NCBI GenBank assembly: GCA_015698045.1
Contig: BLAL01000281.1
Location: 906,911-970,910 of the forward strand
Length of the DNA stretch: 64,000 bases
Direction: 5' to 3'
Origin: Rhizophagus clarus
Taxonomy: Eukaryota; Glomeromycota; Glomeromycetes; Glomerales; Glomeraceae
Part shown: positions 10,861 to 20,639 of the stretch, piece by piece
Position numbering within the stretch: position 1 is the first letter of the stretch
How the letters are laid out: every line of letters starts with the position of its first letter
Translations under genes and position numbers: made by a program
Notes under the pieces: model-generated
Told to the model about the DNA's origin: nothing
Databases searched by the model: none
Seen by the model: only the letters and a program-made list of their open reading frames with translations

Positions 10861-11740
10861 TACTATTTGGCTAACTTTTTACTAAAAGTTTGATAAAATT
10901 TTCAATTATTAAAAATAACTTTTCTATAAACTTAAAAATAAAAACCCATTATTTGTAATGTTAAATCAGAATCTTAAACTATATATAAATAAGTCAAGAG
11001 TTGAATTTGCTTATTGATCATATAAAATTTTTAAAAATTGCTTATTTTAGAGATATTTTTAAAAAGACTATTTCTATTTATACACTAGTATATTTATACA
11101 CAAGTTATAAAATTTTCTTTTATAGAAATATTGTTATATAAAATTCCAATTATGGTTATTTTGAAAAATAAGAAAAAATTTTTTTGTAGAATAAGTATTA
11201 CCTAAAATGAAAGGTCTATGTCATATAATAACCTAATATGGTAATTTTCAAAATTCTGGCTGAAATTATAAAAAATTATGGGTATGACATATAATATGTG
11301 ATAAATAGGATTTTTAACATGAAAAAAATTCTGTTCTTGGAATACTTATAGAAAAATGAAAAAGGAAGGGTATGATATAGGAGTGATAAATAATAGTCAC
11401 ATGATTGGGTTTCATACACTAGTGTAAATTAAGAAATTTTCTTTTAAAAATTTCTTATTTTACATATTCCTGTATTTAAAAAATCTATTAATTTGATTTT
11501 AATGAAATTTATATTATTGGATTCATCTCAATGAGATGAATCTAATGATATAAATTTTATTTTGATAGCATTAATATTGATCAAGATATCCTAAATTGAA
11601 ATTTTATTATTTATTATTATAAATAAGAGATATTCGGGATTCTATTAAATTAAAGTTTTTTTTTTTTAAGCTCATAAGTAAGTTATTTTTAGTATTCAAA
11701 AAATTTACTAAACTTTTAATAAAAAGTAAGCCAAATAGTA
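10861..11740. mobile_element. 880-bp inverted-repeat element without coding capacity
   Basis: The left arm begins TACTATTTGGCTAACTTTTT and the complement of the right arm begins TACTATTTGGCTTACTTTTT. Similarity continues about 75-110 nt inward (AAAAGTTT...AAAAATAACTT...). A near-perfect 51-nt palindrome lies inside at 11506-11556. The interior holds no long frame. No clear target duplication was found. Confidence 0.55.
11506..11556. repeat. Near-perfect palindrome
   Basis: Two 25-nt arms with only two mismatches are centred on CATCTCAATGAGATG near 11531. The hairpin lies inside the 880-bp inverted-repeat element and may be a relic of a nested foldback element. Confidence 0.6.
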
Positions 11741-12104
11741 CAATTTTATGTTAATAGACTTAGTTTTTATATTATATTTTAATAATTATTACTTTGGTTT
11801 GATATGATGTCAGATTCTACATTATTATATAATTAATCCTGAATTTTAATATATAATTTTTTACTTTATATACAGATCACAAATTAATATAATATTGTAT
11901 AATACTGCATAAGAAATCCCTTTTTTCATATATTCTTATAATAATATACTCAGGTATGATATATGATTAAAAAATCTTAATTCTGACAAAAATTCAATTA
12001 ATTCTGATCAATTTCATCATATTTTATACAAATATTTCTAGATATAATTCAATTTTTAAATTGATAAAATTAATATATATCTGAAATATTTTATGCAATG
12101 CTAT
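11741..12104. other. AT-rich spacer
   Basis: No gene or clear repeat; runs directly into the CCCTAA-like tract. Confidence 0.4.
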
Positions 12105-12395
12105 ATGATAATCTAACCCTAATCCAATCCTAATTTTAATCACCTAACTAACACTAATCTTAATTCTAATTCTAATTCTAATCTATTTAACATTATTTCT
12201 AATTCTAATTCTAACTTTAATTTCTAACCCTTAATCTTAATTTTTAATCCCTAACTTTAATCCCTAATCTCTAACTCTAATTCCTAATCTCTAACTCTAA
12301 TCCTAATCCTAATCCTAATTCTAATTCTAATCTAATCTTAACCTTAATCCTAACTTCTAATTTTAACTCTAAAATCCTAATTCTTATTTCAATAA
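12105..12395 (-). repeat. Degenerate CCCTAA-like (telomere-type) tract
   Basis: Words such as CTAACCCTAATCC, CCTAATTTTAATC and AATTCTAATTCTAA repeat through about 290 bases, a decayed CCCTAA series. The opposite-strand version, TTAGGG-like, lies at 15560-15694 and again briefly near 21165-21185. TTAGGG is the usual fungal telomere repeat, so these are interstitial telomere-like tracts, or a low-complexity repeat that resembles them. Confidence 0.55.
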
Positions 12396-12975
12396 TCCTT
12401 TTATCCTTATATTATATATTATATATTATATAATTTTAGCCAAAATTAATATAAATACTGGTCAGAATTAAATGATCAGTATACTAATTTTTTTTTTTAA
12501 AATATTCATAAATCCAAAATTTTCAAATTTTTGTGAAAAGCAAAATTTCTTTTTTTGAAATTTGTGTAGCATAAAATTTCCTTTTTTAAATACAAAAAAT
12601 CCAATTTTCATAAGAAGCAAAATTGTTTTTTTTGGATTTATATAATATTATTCAATATTTTTAAGTCAATAAAAATAAAGTTATATAATTTAAAGATTTA
12701 TTTATACAGGTAGTCTAAACATAATACTACAAAATTGCAATATTTTTAATATATTTAAATTAATATCTAATATATATATAAATATTAAATATATATTATA
12801 AATGGGTTTTGTTTTTTATCATACCTGCGACATGTTGTATAGATCACGCTACCAAATTTTATTAGTGAAAATCTTTGTGCCATGATTCTGCAGCACAAAA
12901 CGTGATGCATGATTTTTTTTTAGATCTTTTTAAAGCCTTTGTTTATTTTTCGGTATTATTTTTTTTATTTTGTAG

Positions 12976-13476
12976 GTTTCAGCTTTTATGAGGTGAATAT
13001 TAGTGTCTCTTTAGCGAAATGGACCTCAAGAAACGTTAACTAATGTTTCTCTCTATTATTATTTTTGTAGGTTTCAGCTTCTATAGGGTAGATCTTTGGA
13101 CGGGTAAGTGACTCTTAGCGAAATAGACCTCAAGAAACGTTAACTAACATCTCTCTTTATTATTTTTGTAGGTTTTGGCTTCTATGGAGTAAATCTTTGA
13201 ATGGGTAAGTGTCTCTTTAGCGAAATGATCTTTAAGAAATGTTAACTAACGTTTCTTTCTATTATTTTGTAGGGTTTGACTTCTATGGAATGGATACTCA
13301 GATAGGTAAGCGTTTTTAGCGAAATAGACAAAATAGACAAAATAGACTTCAAGAACATCTAACTATGGTTTCATTTTTTTGATTTTGTAGGCTTTGGCTT
13401 AACTAACTATCCTAGGAAGTATACATTTGTCTGTCATTATATGTCTGATTGTAATTCTTTTATCACAATCAGTTAA
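12976..13476 (+). pseudogene. Array A, left arm: phase-1 mini-exons coding an 11-residue G-F-x-F-Y repeat
   Basis: Exon-like units lie at 13071-13103, 13172-13204 and 13273-13305, each exactly 33 nt, after a decayed first unit at 12976. A terminal exon covers 13391-13476. Each acceptor is TTTTGTAG, each donor GTAAGT or GTAAGC. The spacers hold GTTAACTAAC, an ideal branch site. In the shared phase (1 in, 1 out) they read GFSFYRVDLWT, GFGFYGVNL*M and GFDFYGMDTQI, then GFGLTNYPRKYTF... to a stop at 13474. A 33-nt phase-symmetric exon can be added or skipped without changing frame. One TGA (13199-13201 region, probably from TGG) and the lost donor of unit 1 argue that this copy is decayed. No start exon was identified. 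Product unknown; Gly/Phe/Tyr repeats suggest a low-complexity or structural peptide. Confidence 0.6.
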
Positions 13477-13806
13477 CTTACGCGGTCTTTCAGAGCATTA
13501 AATAGAAATGGGTTGTTTACTCATGATCATAAAGACTATGATGTTATTGATAGTTGTTTGTTGGAATTGAACCAACTGGAACAATGTTCCAAACCATTAA
13601 CAACAATTTAATATAAATATAGAATAGTGTAGTTTAGAGATTTAGATACATTAATGTATGAATATTGTATAATTCTTTATATATACTATGTAAATAAATA
13701 ATAATCTTATGTTATAATAAAATAATGGCTCGAAATCTTGAATGGAACTTGTATAACTATTGGTATTTAATAAATAAATATTACATAATAACAAATCAAT
13801 GAAGAA

Positions 13807-14420
13807 TCAGAAAATAATCAGTCTCTGATCTTTCACTAATATATCATTCGCAAAACCTATAGAATCAAAAAAAAAGAAACCTGTTAGTTAGGCGTTTCTT
13901 GAAGTTTATTTCAAATTCGTTTCAAAGAAATACTCACCACCCCTAAAAATCCCTTCCATAGATGCTGAAACCTACATAGATAAAAGAAGAAACATTAGCA
14001 TGTTTCTAAAGTTGAAATGCAAAACTTTCCTAAAGTAATTACTTACCATGGTGAATTTCTTGAAGTCTATTTCGATAAAGAAACACTTACCCATACGAAT
14101 ATCCACCTCCATAGAAGCTGAAACCTACAAAATAATAAAAAGAAATGTTAGTTAACATTTCTTGAAGTCCATTTCACTAAAGAGACACTTACCCGTCCAA
14201 AGACCATCTCATAGAAGCTAAACCTACAAAAATAATAGAGAGAAATGTTAGTTAACGTTTCTTGAGGTCCATTTCGCTAAAGAGACACTTACTCATCCAA
14301 AGATCCATCCCATAAAAGCTGAAACCTATAAAATAATGGAGAGAAACGTTAGTTAACGTTCTTGAGGTTCATTTCGCTAAAGAGACACTAATATTTATAT
14401 CATAAAAGCTGAAACCTACA
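13807..14420 (-). pseudogene. Array A, right arm: inverted copy of the mini-exon array with a different terminal exon
   Basis: On the minus strand, exon-like units lie at 14293-14325 (33 nt), 14193-14223 (31 nt), 14091-14124 (34 nt) and 13938-13971 (34 nt), after a decayed first unit near 14400. A terminal exon at 13807-13856 reads GFANDILVKDQRLIIF then TGA, entered in the same phase 1 as the repeats. Introns carry GTAAGTGTCTCTTTAG at the 5' end and TTAACTAAC or close to it near the 3' end. The off-33 lengths are small indels that break the frame, so this arm is probably not translated as it stands. Confidence 0.55.
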
Positions 14421-14596
14421 AAATAAAAAAAACAATACTAAAAAATAAACAAGGGCTTTAGAAAGATTTAAAAAAAAAATTGCGCGTCATGTTTTGCACT
14501 GCAGAATCATGGCATAAAAATTTCCACCAATAAAATTTGGTAGCGTGACCCATGTGACATGTTGCGGATGCAATAAAAAACAAAACCCATTATAAA

Positions 14597-15116
14597 TATA
14601 TTATAAATTATTAACAATTAGTAAATCAATTTATATAACTAATATCAAAATTGCTAAAATTCTACATATATATATCATCATATAATATACTGTACTATAT
14701 TGAAATGTTAAAATAGATTTAGCATATTGAAATTATTATAGTATTTTGATAAATTAAAAGACTAATATTAAAATATCAAAATAGTTTTAATACTTTTAAC
14801 ATATTAAAACACTTTAGTTTCAGTAGACAATTTTAATTTATATTATCTGATCAATTTAAATATTAATTTAATTAAAATTTACTTGAATCTTATAATTTGA
14901 TTTAGATTTGACAAATCTAAATTCAATTTAATAAATTTGAATAATATAATTTTAATCTGAATTTGAATTTCAGATTAAAATTTTAAATCTAAATCTAATC
15001 TGTAAATTAAAATTCTATAATCTAATTCAGATCTGATAAATCAAATTCAGATTAGATTTAATTGAATCAAATATTTTACAAAGTTCTAAAAATAACTACA
15101 TTATTTAGTATATGTA
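14597..15116. other. AT-rich spacer with short palindromic words
   Basis: About 90% A+T. Words such as AATCTAAATCTAATC and GATTAGATTTA recur in both orientations. No gene. Confidence 0.4.
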
Positions 15117-15119
15117 CTA

Positions 15120-15270
15120 ATCTATATAATTAAAAATATTTGTAACGTTTAGAATATCTATATAATTAAAAATATTTGTAACGTTTAGAATATCTATATA
15201 ATTAAAAATATTTATAACATTTAGAATATCTATATAATTAAAAATATTTGTAACGTTTAGAATACCTGTA
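15120..15270. repeat. 36-bp tandem repeat, about four copies
   Basis: The unit AATATCTATATAATTAAAAA continues TATTTGTAACGTTTAG and repeats four times with few changes. Because 36 is a multiple of three, a spurious minus-strand frame stays open across it. Confidence 0.85.
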
Positions 15271-15334
15271 TAAATAAATTTAAATCGTATAACCTTATTT
15301 TTATTGGCCATATTATCACATGACGTTACACAAA

Positions 15335-15490
15335 AATCCCAAAAAGGAAATTTTGCTCCCTACAAAAATTGGAAGTTTCTTATTCCGAAAAAGGAAATTT
15401 ATATTACACAAATTCCAAAAAAGGAAATATTTTCCCTTGCAAAAATCTGGCCAGGTTGGTTTCACAAGTATTCCAAAAAAGGAAATTAGT
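15335..15490. promoter_or_regulatory. Cluster of four CArG-box-like palindromes
   Basis: Four sites share the form TTCC(A/G)AAAAAGGAAA: CCCAAAAAGGAAA near 15348, TTCCGAAAAAGGAAA near 15394, and two TTCCAAAAAAGGAAA near 15415 and 15472. CC(A/T)6GG is the consensus bound by MADS-box factors of the SRF/Mcm1 class. No gene starts nearby, so function is unproven, and the sites may simply be a short repeat family. Confidence 0.35.
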
Positions 15491-15559
15491 ATGCCGATCA
15501 TTTAATTCCGGCCAGCATTACAGCCATTATTACAATTAAATATAAAAAAAAAGGAAAAG

Positions 15560-15694
15560 TATTAGGGATTAGGGGTAGATTAGGGTTAGGGTTAGAGTTA
15601 GGGATTAAGGTTAAAGTTAGAGTTAGGAATTAGGATTAGGGCTAAGATTAGGGATTAGAATTAGGGTTAGGATTAGGAATTAGGGTTAATCATA
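15560..15694 (+). repeat. TTAGGG-like degenerate telomere-type tract
   Basis: GATTAGGGTTAGGGTTAGAG and further TTAGGA/TTAGGG words run for about 130 bases and stop abruptly at the CATATCGGCGGATT motif proposed as the end of an inserted element. A matching fragment, TTAGAGTTAGGGTTAGGAT, resumes after 21151. Confidence 0.65.
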
Positions 15695-16179
15695 TCGGCG
15701 GATTTATTTCATCGTCCAAATATGTTAAATTTTGTTATACAATGTATCATAAAAGTTAAAGATATGCAATATAGTGATTTAAAAAAATGCGTACAATTTT
15801 TAAAAAGTGCAATTCAGCACAATTTTAATTTTGGCCAGAATTAATATAATTTCAGCTAGATTTAATATACCGTAACTGGTAATATGATAGTAATAATAAT
15901 TAGTTAAACAAAAAAGAAAAAAAACTTTAACACCACAATCATTAAATCTATAATTACAAAAACAATTTCACACTTAATAATTTGTTGAATAATAATTAAT
16001 ATCACTATAAATTAATAAAAAGGAAATTGTATGAAAAAAACTATATTTTAATTCAAAGAAAAAAAATTACATCACACTGTATACATGATTTTATAAAAAA
16101 ATTAAACTGTAATTGCATAATTTTAACTGTAATATTAATGTTATAATGCTGTATTAATTGCACATGCACTGCAATATAT

Positions 16180-17140
16180 AAGAAAAAATGAAAAATACAG
16201 TAAAAAAGGACAAAGGAAGAATAAAGGAAAGAAGAGATAAATGAAAAGGGATAAAGGGAAGTAAAGATGATCAAAGAGAAATGAGGAAGGAACAAAAAAG
16301 GTAAAGGATAGTGAAAAAGAATAAATGAAACAAAAAAAGAATGAAAATGAATGAGAAAATGAAAGGGAATGAAAAGGAATAAAGAGAATGAAAAAAAATA
16401 AAAGGAATAAAAGAAGCAAATGGCAAATGAAAAAAAAATAAGAGGAATGAAAGAGAATGAAAGGAAGCAAAGGAGGAATGAAAATCAATAAAGGGAACAA
16501 AAAAAAGCAACAAAAGAAGTCAAAGATCAATGAAAGAAACCAAAGATCATTGAAAAGAGACTAAAGATCAATGAAAGAAACGAAAAAAGTAGTGAAAGAA
16601 ACCAAGGATCAATGAAAAAAACAAAAAAAAAGCAATGAAAGAAATCAAAGATCAATGAAATAAACCAAAAAAGCAATAAAAGAAACAATGATGAAAGGAA
16701 TAAAAGATCAATGAAAGGAATAACAAAAGAACCACAAAAGATCAATGAAAGAATCATAGAAGAAACGAAAGGAATAATGAAAAAAGAAACGAAAAAACCA
16801 CGAAAAGAAGAGAAATAAAAGGGAAAAAAATGAAAGAAAAGCCAGAACACCCACCCATAGAAAAAAAAAGAAAGAAAACGGTTAATATCATCTTAAAAGA
16901 AAAATAAAACAACAGGAGAAGAGACGTAAGAGACTTACTTGAATTTTCACTCATATGGTACATATCTAAAAAGACAAAAAGTTTAGTAAAAAAACAAGGG
17001 AAAGAATGAAAAGAAAACAAAAAAAAGGAGAAGAAATTAAACCTCACCTTGAATTTCCGAAATGGATAAAAACAGCCACGCCTAAAAAAAAGAACAAGTT
17101 AATAAGAGACAAAAGAAAGGAGAATAAAAGCAAAAAAAAC
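16180..17140 (+). repeat. Kilobase polypurine tract
   Basis: The plus strand is almost all A and G with recurrent motifs AATGAAAGAAACCAAAGATC and AAAGGAATAAAAG. It interrupts only rarely with T or C. The long minus-strand frames across it are composition artefacts rich in F, S and L. Such tracts can form triplex DNA. Confidence 0.8.
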
Positions 17141-17191
17141 TTACCTGTTATAGTATTTAATCCCGAAGCTAAAGGTAACACCATTAACTAA
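16939..17191 (-). other. Exon-like islands on the pyrimidine strand of the polypurine tract
   Basis: On the minus strand, islands of mixed composition lie at 17145-17191 (ends ACTATAACAG then GTAAGT), 17048-17081 (34 nt, preceded by TTTTTTTAG, followed by GTGAGG) and 16939-16965 (27 nt, preceded by TTTTTAG, followed by GTAAGT). The polypyrimidine spacers of 63 and 82 nt fit local intron sizes. The joined frame soon meets a stop, so coding is unproven. The islands repeat the theme of array A and array B. Confidence 0.35.
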
Positions 17192-17622
17192 AAAATTTAA
17201 ATTGTGGTTTATAATTTTTGAAAAAAAAAATTATTTTTTTATTTTTTAATAAAAAATTTCCCTTAAAAAAAACATTTTTTTTAAAAAAAAAATTTCACTT
17301 AAAAAAAACGATATATTTTTTTAAAAAAAATTTCTCTTCCGCCAAAATAAAAATCTGAAGTCTGAATAAAACTACTAGCATTGATTATCTATTTATAACA
17401 TAAAAGGCAATATCGCTTGCCATTTACGATAAGCTTATCTCATGAGTTGATATAAAAAAGGAATATGTTATATATCACATGCACTTTATCTAGTTTTGAA
17501 CTGGTATAACCGGTATTATGATCTGATTATTTGGGTAAACAGGTTTTTTTTTTGAATTTATTACATTTAGATAAAAAACAATTTAAAAAAATAATTATTT
17601 TTTTTTTTTTCTTTTTTTGTAG
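17192..17622. other. Spacer before array B
   Basis: Alternating A and T runs, then a mixed stretch (17345-17540) without a convincing frame, ending in the first poly-pyrimidine acceptor of array B. Confidence 0.4.
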
Positions 17623-20465
17623 TATTGCCGGACGAAAAGCATGACCGAACTATTGGAATTAAGGTAAGGGAGGGTTGGGGTGGTGTTTTTCGTTGTTATT
17701 TTTTTTAATTAATTAATTAATTATTTTTTTTTTTTCTTTTTTTGTAGTGTTGCCGGATGAAAAACGTGACCGGACTTTTGGAATTAAAGTAAGGAAGGGT
17801 TGGGGGAGGTGTTTTTCGTTGGTTTTTTTATTTAATTAATTAATTATTTTTTTTTTCTTTTTTGTAGTGTTGCCAGATGAAAAGCACGACCAGACTATTG
17901 GAATTAAGGTAAGGGAGGGTTGGGGTGGTGTTTTTTGTTTAATTAATTAATTATTTTTTTGTTTGTTTTTTCTTTTTTGTAGTGTTGTCAGACGAAAAGC
18001 ATGACCGGACTATTGGAATTAAAGTAAGGGAGGGTTGGGGAGGTGTTTTTTGTTGTTTTTTTTTAATTAATTAATTAATTATTTGTTTTTTTTTCTTTTT
18101 TTGTAGTGTTGCCGGATGAAAAACGTGACCGGACTTTTGGAATTAAAGTAAGGAAGGGTTGGGGGAGGTGTTTTTCGTTGGTTTTTTTATTTAATTAATT
18201 AATTATTTTTTTTTTTCTTTTTTGTAGTGTTGCCGGATGAAAAGCACAACCAGACTATTGGAATTAAGGTAAGGGAGGGTTGGGGTGGTGTTTTTTGTTT
18301 AATTAATTAATTATTTTTTTGTTTGTTTTTTCTTTTTTGTAGTGTTGTCAGACGAAAAGCATGACCGGACTATTGGAATTAAAGTAAGGGAGGGTTGGGG
18401 AGGTGTTTTTTGTTGTTTTTTTTTAATTAATTAATTAATTATTTGTTTTTTTTTCTTTTTTTGTAGTGTTGCCGGATGAAAAATGTGACCAGACTTTTGG
18501 AATTAAAGTAAGGAAGGGTTGGGGAAGGTGTTTTTCGTTGGTTTTTTTATTTAATTAATTAATTATTTTTTTTTTCTTTTTTGTAGTGTTGCCGGATGAA
18601 AAGCACGACCAGACTATTGGAATTAAGGTAAGGGAGGGTTGGGGTGGTGTTTTTTGTTTAATTAATTAATTATTTTTTTGTTTGTTTTTTCTTTTTTGTA
18701 GTGTTGTCAGACGAAAAGCATGACCGGACTATTGGAATTAAAGTAAGGGAGGGTTGGGGAGGTGTTTTTTGTTGTTTTTTTTTTAATTAATTAATTATTT
18801 ATTTGTTTTTTTTTTCTTTTTTGTAGTGTTGCCAGACGAAAAGCATGACCGGACTATTGGAATTAAGGTAAGGGAGGGTTGGGGTGATGTTTTTTGTTTA
18901 ATTAATTAATTATTTATTTGTTTTTTTTTTCTTTTTTGTAGTGTTACCAGACGAAAAGCACGACCGGACTATTAGAATTAAGGTAAGGGAGGGTTGGAGT
19001 GGTGTTTTTCGTTGTTGTTTTTTTTAATTAATTAATTATTTTTTTTTTTCTTTTTTTGTAGTGTTGCCGGATGAAAAACGTGACCAGACTTTTGGAATTA
19101 AAGTAAGGGAGGGTTGGGGGATATGTTTTTCGTTGGTTTTTTTATTTAATTAATTAATTATTTTTTTTTTCTTTTTTTGTAGTGTTGCCAGACGAAAAAC
19201 ATGACTGGACTTTTGGAATTAAGGTAAGGAGGTGTTTTTCGTTGGTTTTTTTTATTTAATTAATTAATTATTATTTTTTTTCTTTTTTGTAATGTTGCCA
19301 GACGAAAAGCATGACCGGACTATTGGAATTAAGGTAAGAGAGGGTTGGGGTGGTGTTTTTTGTTTAATTAATTAATTATTTTTTTGTTTGTTTTTTCTTT
19401 TTTATAGTGTTGTCGGATGAAAAGCATGACCGGACTATTGGAATTAAAGTAAGGGAGGGTTGGGGGAGGTGTTTTTTGTTGTTTTTTTTTTAATTAATTA
19501 ATTAATTATTTGTTTTTTTTTCTTTTTTGTAGTGTTGCCAGACGAAAAGTACGACTGGACTATTGGAATTAAGGTAAGGGAGGGTTGGGGTGGTGTTTTT
19601 TGTTTAATTAATTAATTATTTATTTGTTTGTTTTTTCTTTTTTGTAGTGTTGCTGGACGAAAAGCACGACCAGACTATTGGAATTAAGGTAAGGGAGGGT
19701 TGGGTGGTATTTTTTGTTTAATTAATTATTTATTTATTTGCTTTTTTTAATTAATTATTTATTTGCTTTTTTTTCTTTTTTGTAGTGTTGCCGGATGAAA
19801 AGCATGACCGGACTATTGGAATTAAGGTAAAGGAGGGTTGGGTGGTGTTTTTTGTTTAATTAATTATTTATTTATTTGCTTTTTTTAATTAATTATTTAT
19901 TTGCTTTTTTTTTCTTTTTTGTAGTGTTGCCGGACGAAAAGACTTTTGGAATTAAGGACAATTAAGGTAAGGAAGTGTTGGGAAGATGCTTTTCGTTGTT
20001 TTTTTTTATTTAATTAATTAATTATTATTATTATTTTTTCTTTTTTGTAGTGTTACCAGACGAAAAGCACGACCGGACTTTTGGAATTAAAGTAAGGGAG
20101 GGTTGGGGTGATGTTTTTCGTTATTTTTTTTTTTATTTAATTAATTAATTAATTTTTTTTTTTCTTTTTCGTAGTTTTACCGGACGAAAAGCACGACCGG
20201 ACTATTGGAATTAAGTAAGGTAAGGGAGGGTTGGAGTGGTGTTTTTCGTTAGTTTTTTTATTTAATTAATTAATTAGTAATTTTTTTTCTTTTTTGTAGT
20301 ATTGCCAGACGAAAAGCATGACTGGACTATTGGAATTAAGGTAAGGGAGGGTTGGGGTGAATTTTTTCGTTATTTTTTTTTAATTAATTAATTAATTATT
20401 TATTTTTTTTTTTCTTTTTTGTAGTGTTGCCGGACGAAAAGCACGACCGGACTTTTGGAATTAAG
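17623..20465 (+). repeat. Array B: 24 tandem exon-like units bounded by splice signals
   Basis: Units begin at 17623, 17748, 17868, 17983, 18107, 18228, 18343, 18467, 18587, 18702, 18827, 18942, 19062, 19183, 19293, 19408, 19533, 19648, 19786, 19925, 20051, 20175, 20300 and 20425. Each is preceded by a C/T run and GTAG (one has GTAA at 19289-19292, one ATAG) and most end TTGGAATTAA(G/A) followed by GTAAGG. The core runs TGTTGCCGGACGAAAAGC... for 41 nt. Spacers of about 75-85 nt contain a G-rich 5' part and AATTAATTAATTATT. In one frame a unit reads VLPDEKHDRTIGIK. Forty-one is not a multiple of three: no more than two consecutive units can be joined before a stop. A three-unit block of about 360 bp is itself repeated (17748/18107/18467/18827), showing recent expansion. 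Confidence 0.85.
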
Positions 20466-20635
20466 GACAATTGAGGTCAAGAGTATATGGTCAAGGAGAT
20501 TACGGCATTCGCAAGGCTCTGTGACAACGATCATCTATCTAAAAGTCAAAGTTTTCATACTGGTGGATTTAAATATCACGAGATTTCAATGTCGGTTAAG
20601 TGATTTTCCTAAGAGGAGCCTGCATGAGTTTTAAA
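20425..20635 (+). other. Open terminal block after the last array B unit
   Basis: The last unit lacks the donor and runs on as unique, less AT-rich sequence. In the frame starting CCRTKSTTGLLELRTIEV it stays open for 69 codons to a TAA near 20632. This could be a terminal exon, entered from a single upstream array unit in the frame VLPDEKHDRTIGIK. The alternative VLPDEKHD frame stops after ATTAAGGACAATTGA. No family recognised. Confidence 0.35.
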
Positions 20636-20639
20636 ATCA

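Larger units (their letters stand above)
12803..14589. mobile_element. 1.79 kb large inverted-repeat element carrying mini-exon arrays in both arms
   Basis: The ends are TGGGTTTTGTTTTTTAT and its inverse, and TTATAAA flanks both sides (12796-12802 and 14590-14596), a 7-bp target duplication. The arms match for over 450 bp (shared landmarks CACGCTACCAAATTTTATT and GCCATGATTCTGCAG). Each arm contains a series of intron/exon-like units pointing inward, so left-arm exons are on the plus strand and right-arm exons on the minus strand. The centre, about 13480-13800, is not repeated. No transposase was recognised. Confidence 0.72.

Noticed and set aside
15117-15311. 64-codon frame with a 12-residue repeat
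   Set aside because: Exactly covers the 36-bp tandem repeat; the repeat period explains the open frame.
16053-17047. Several minus-strand open frames rich in F, S and L
   Set aside because: They overlap in different phases across the polypurine tract and owe their length to the lack of stop codons in polypyrimidine sequence; no domain or normal composition.
17623-20465. CRISPR-like array (regular repeats and spacers)
   Set aside because: The spacers are themselves repeated and low-complexity, the host is a eukaryote, and repeat edges coincide with splice signals.
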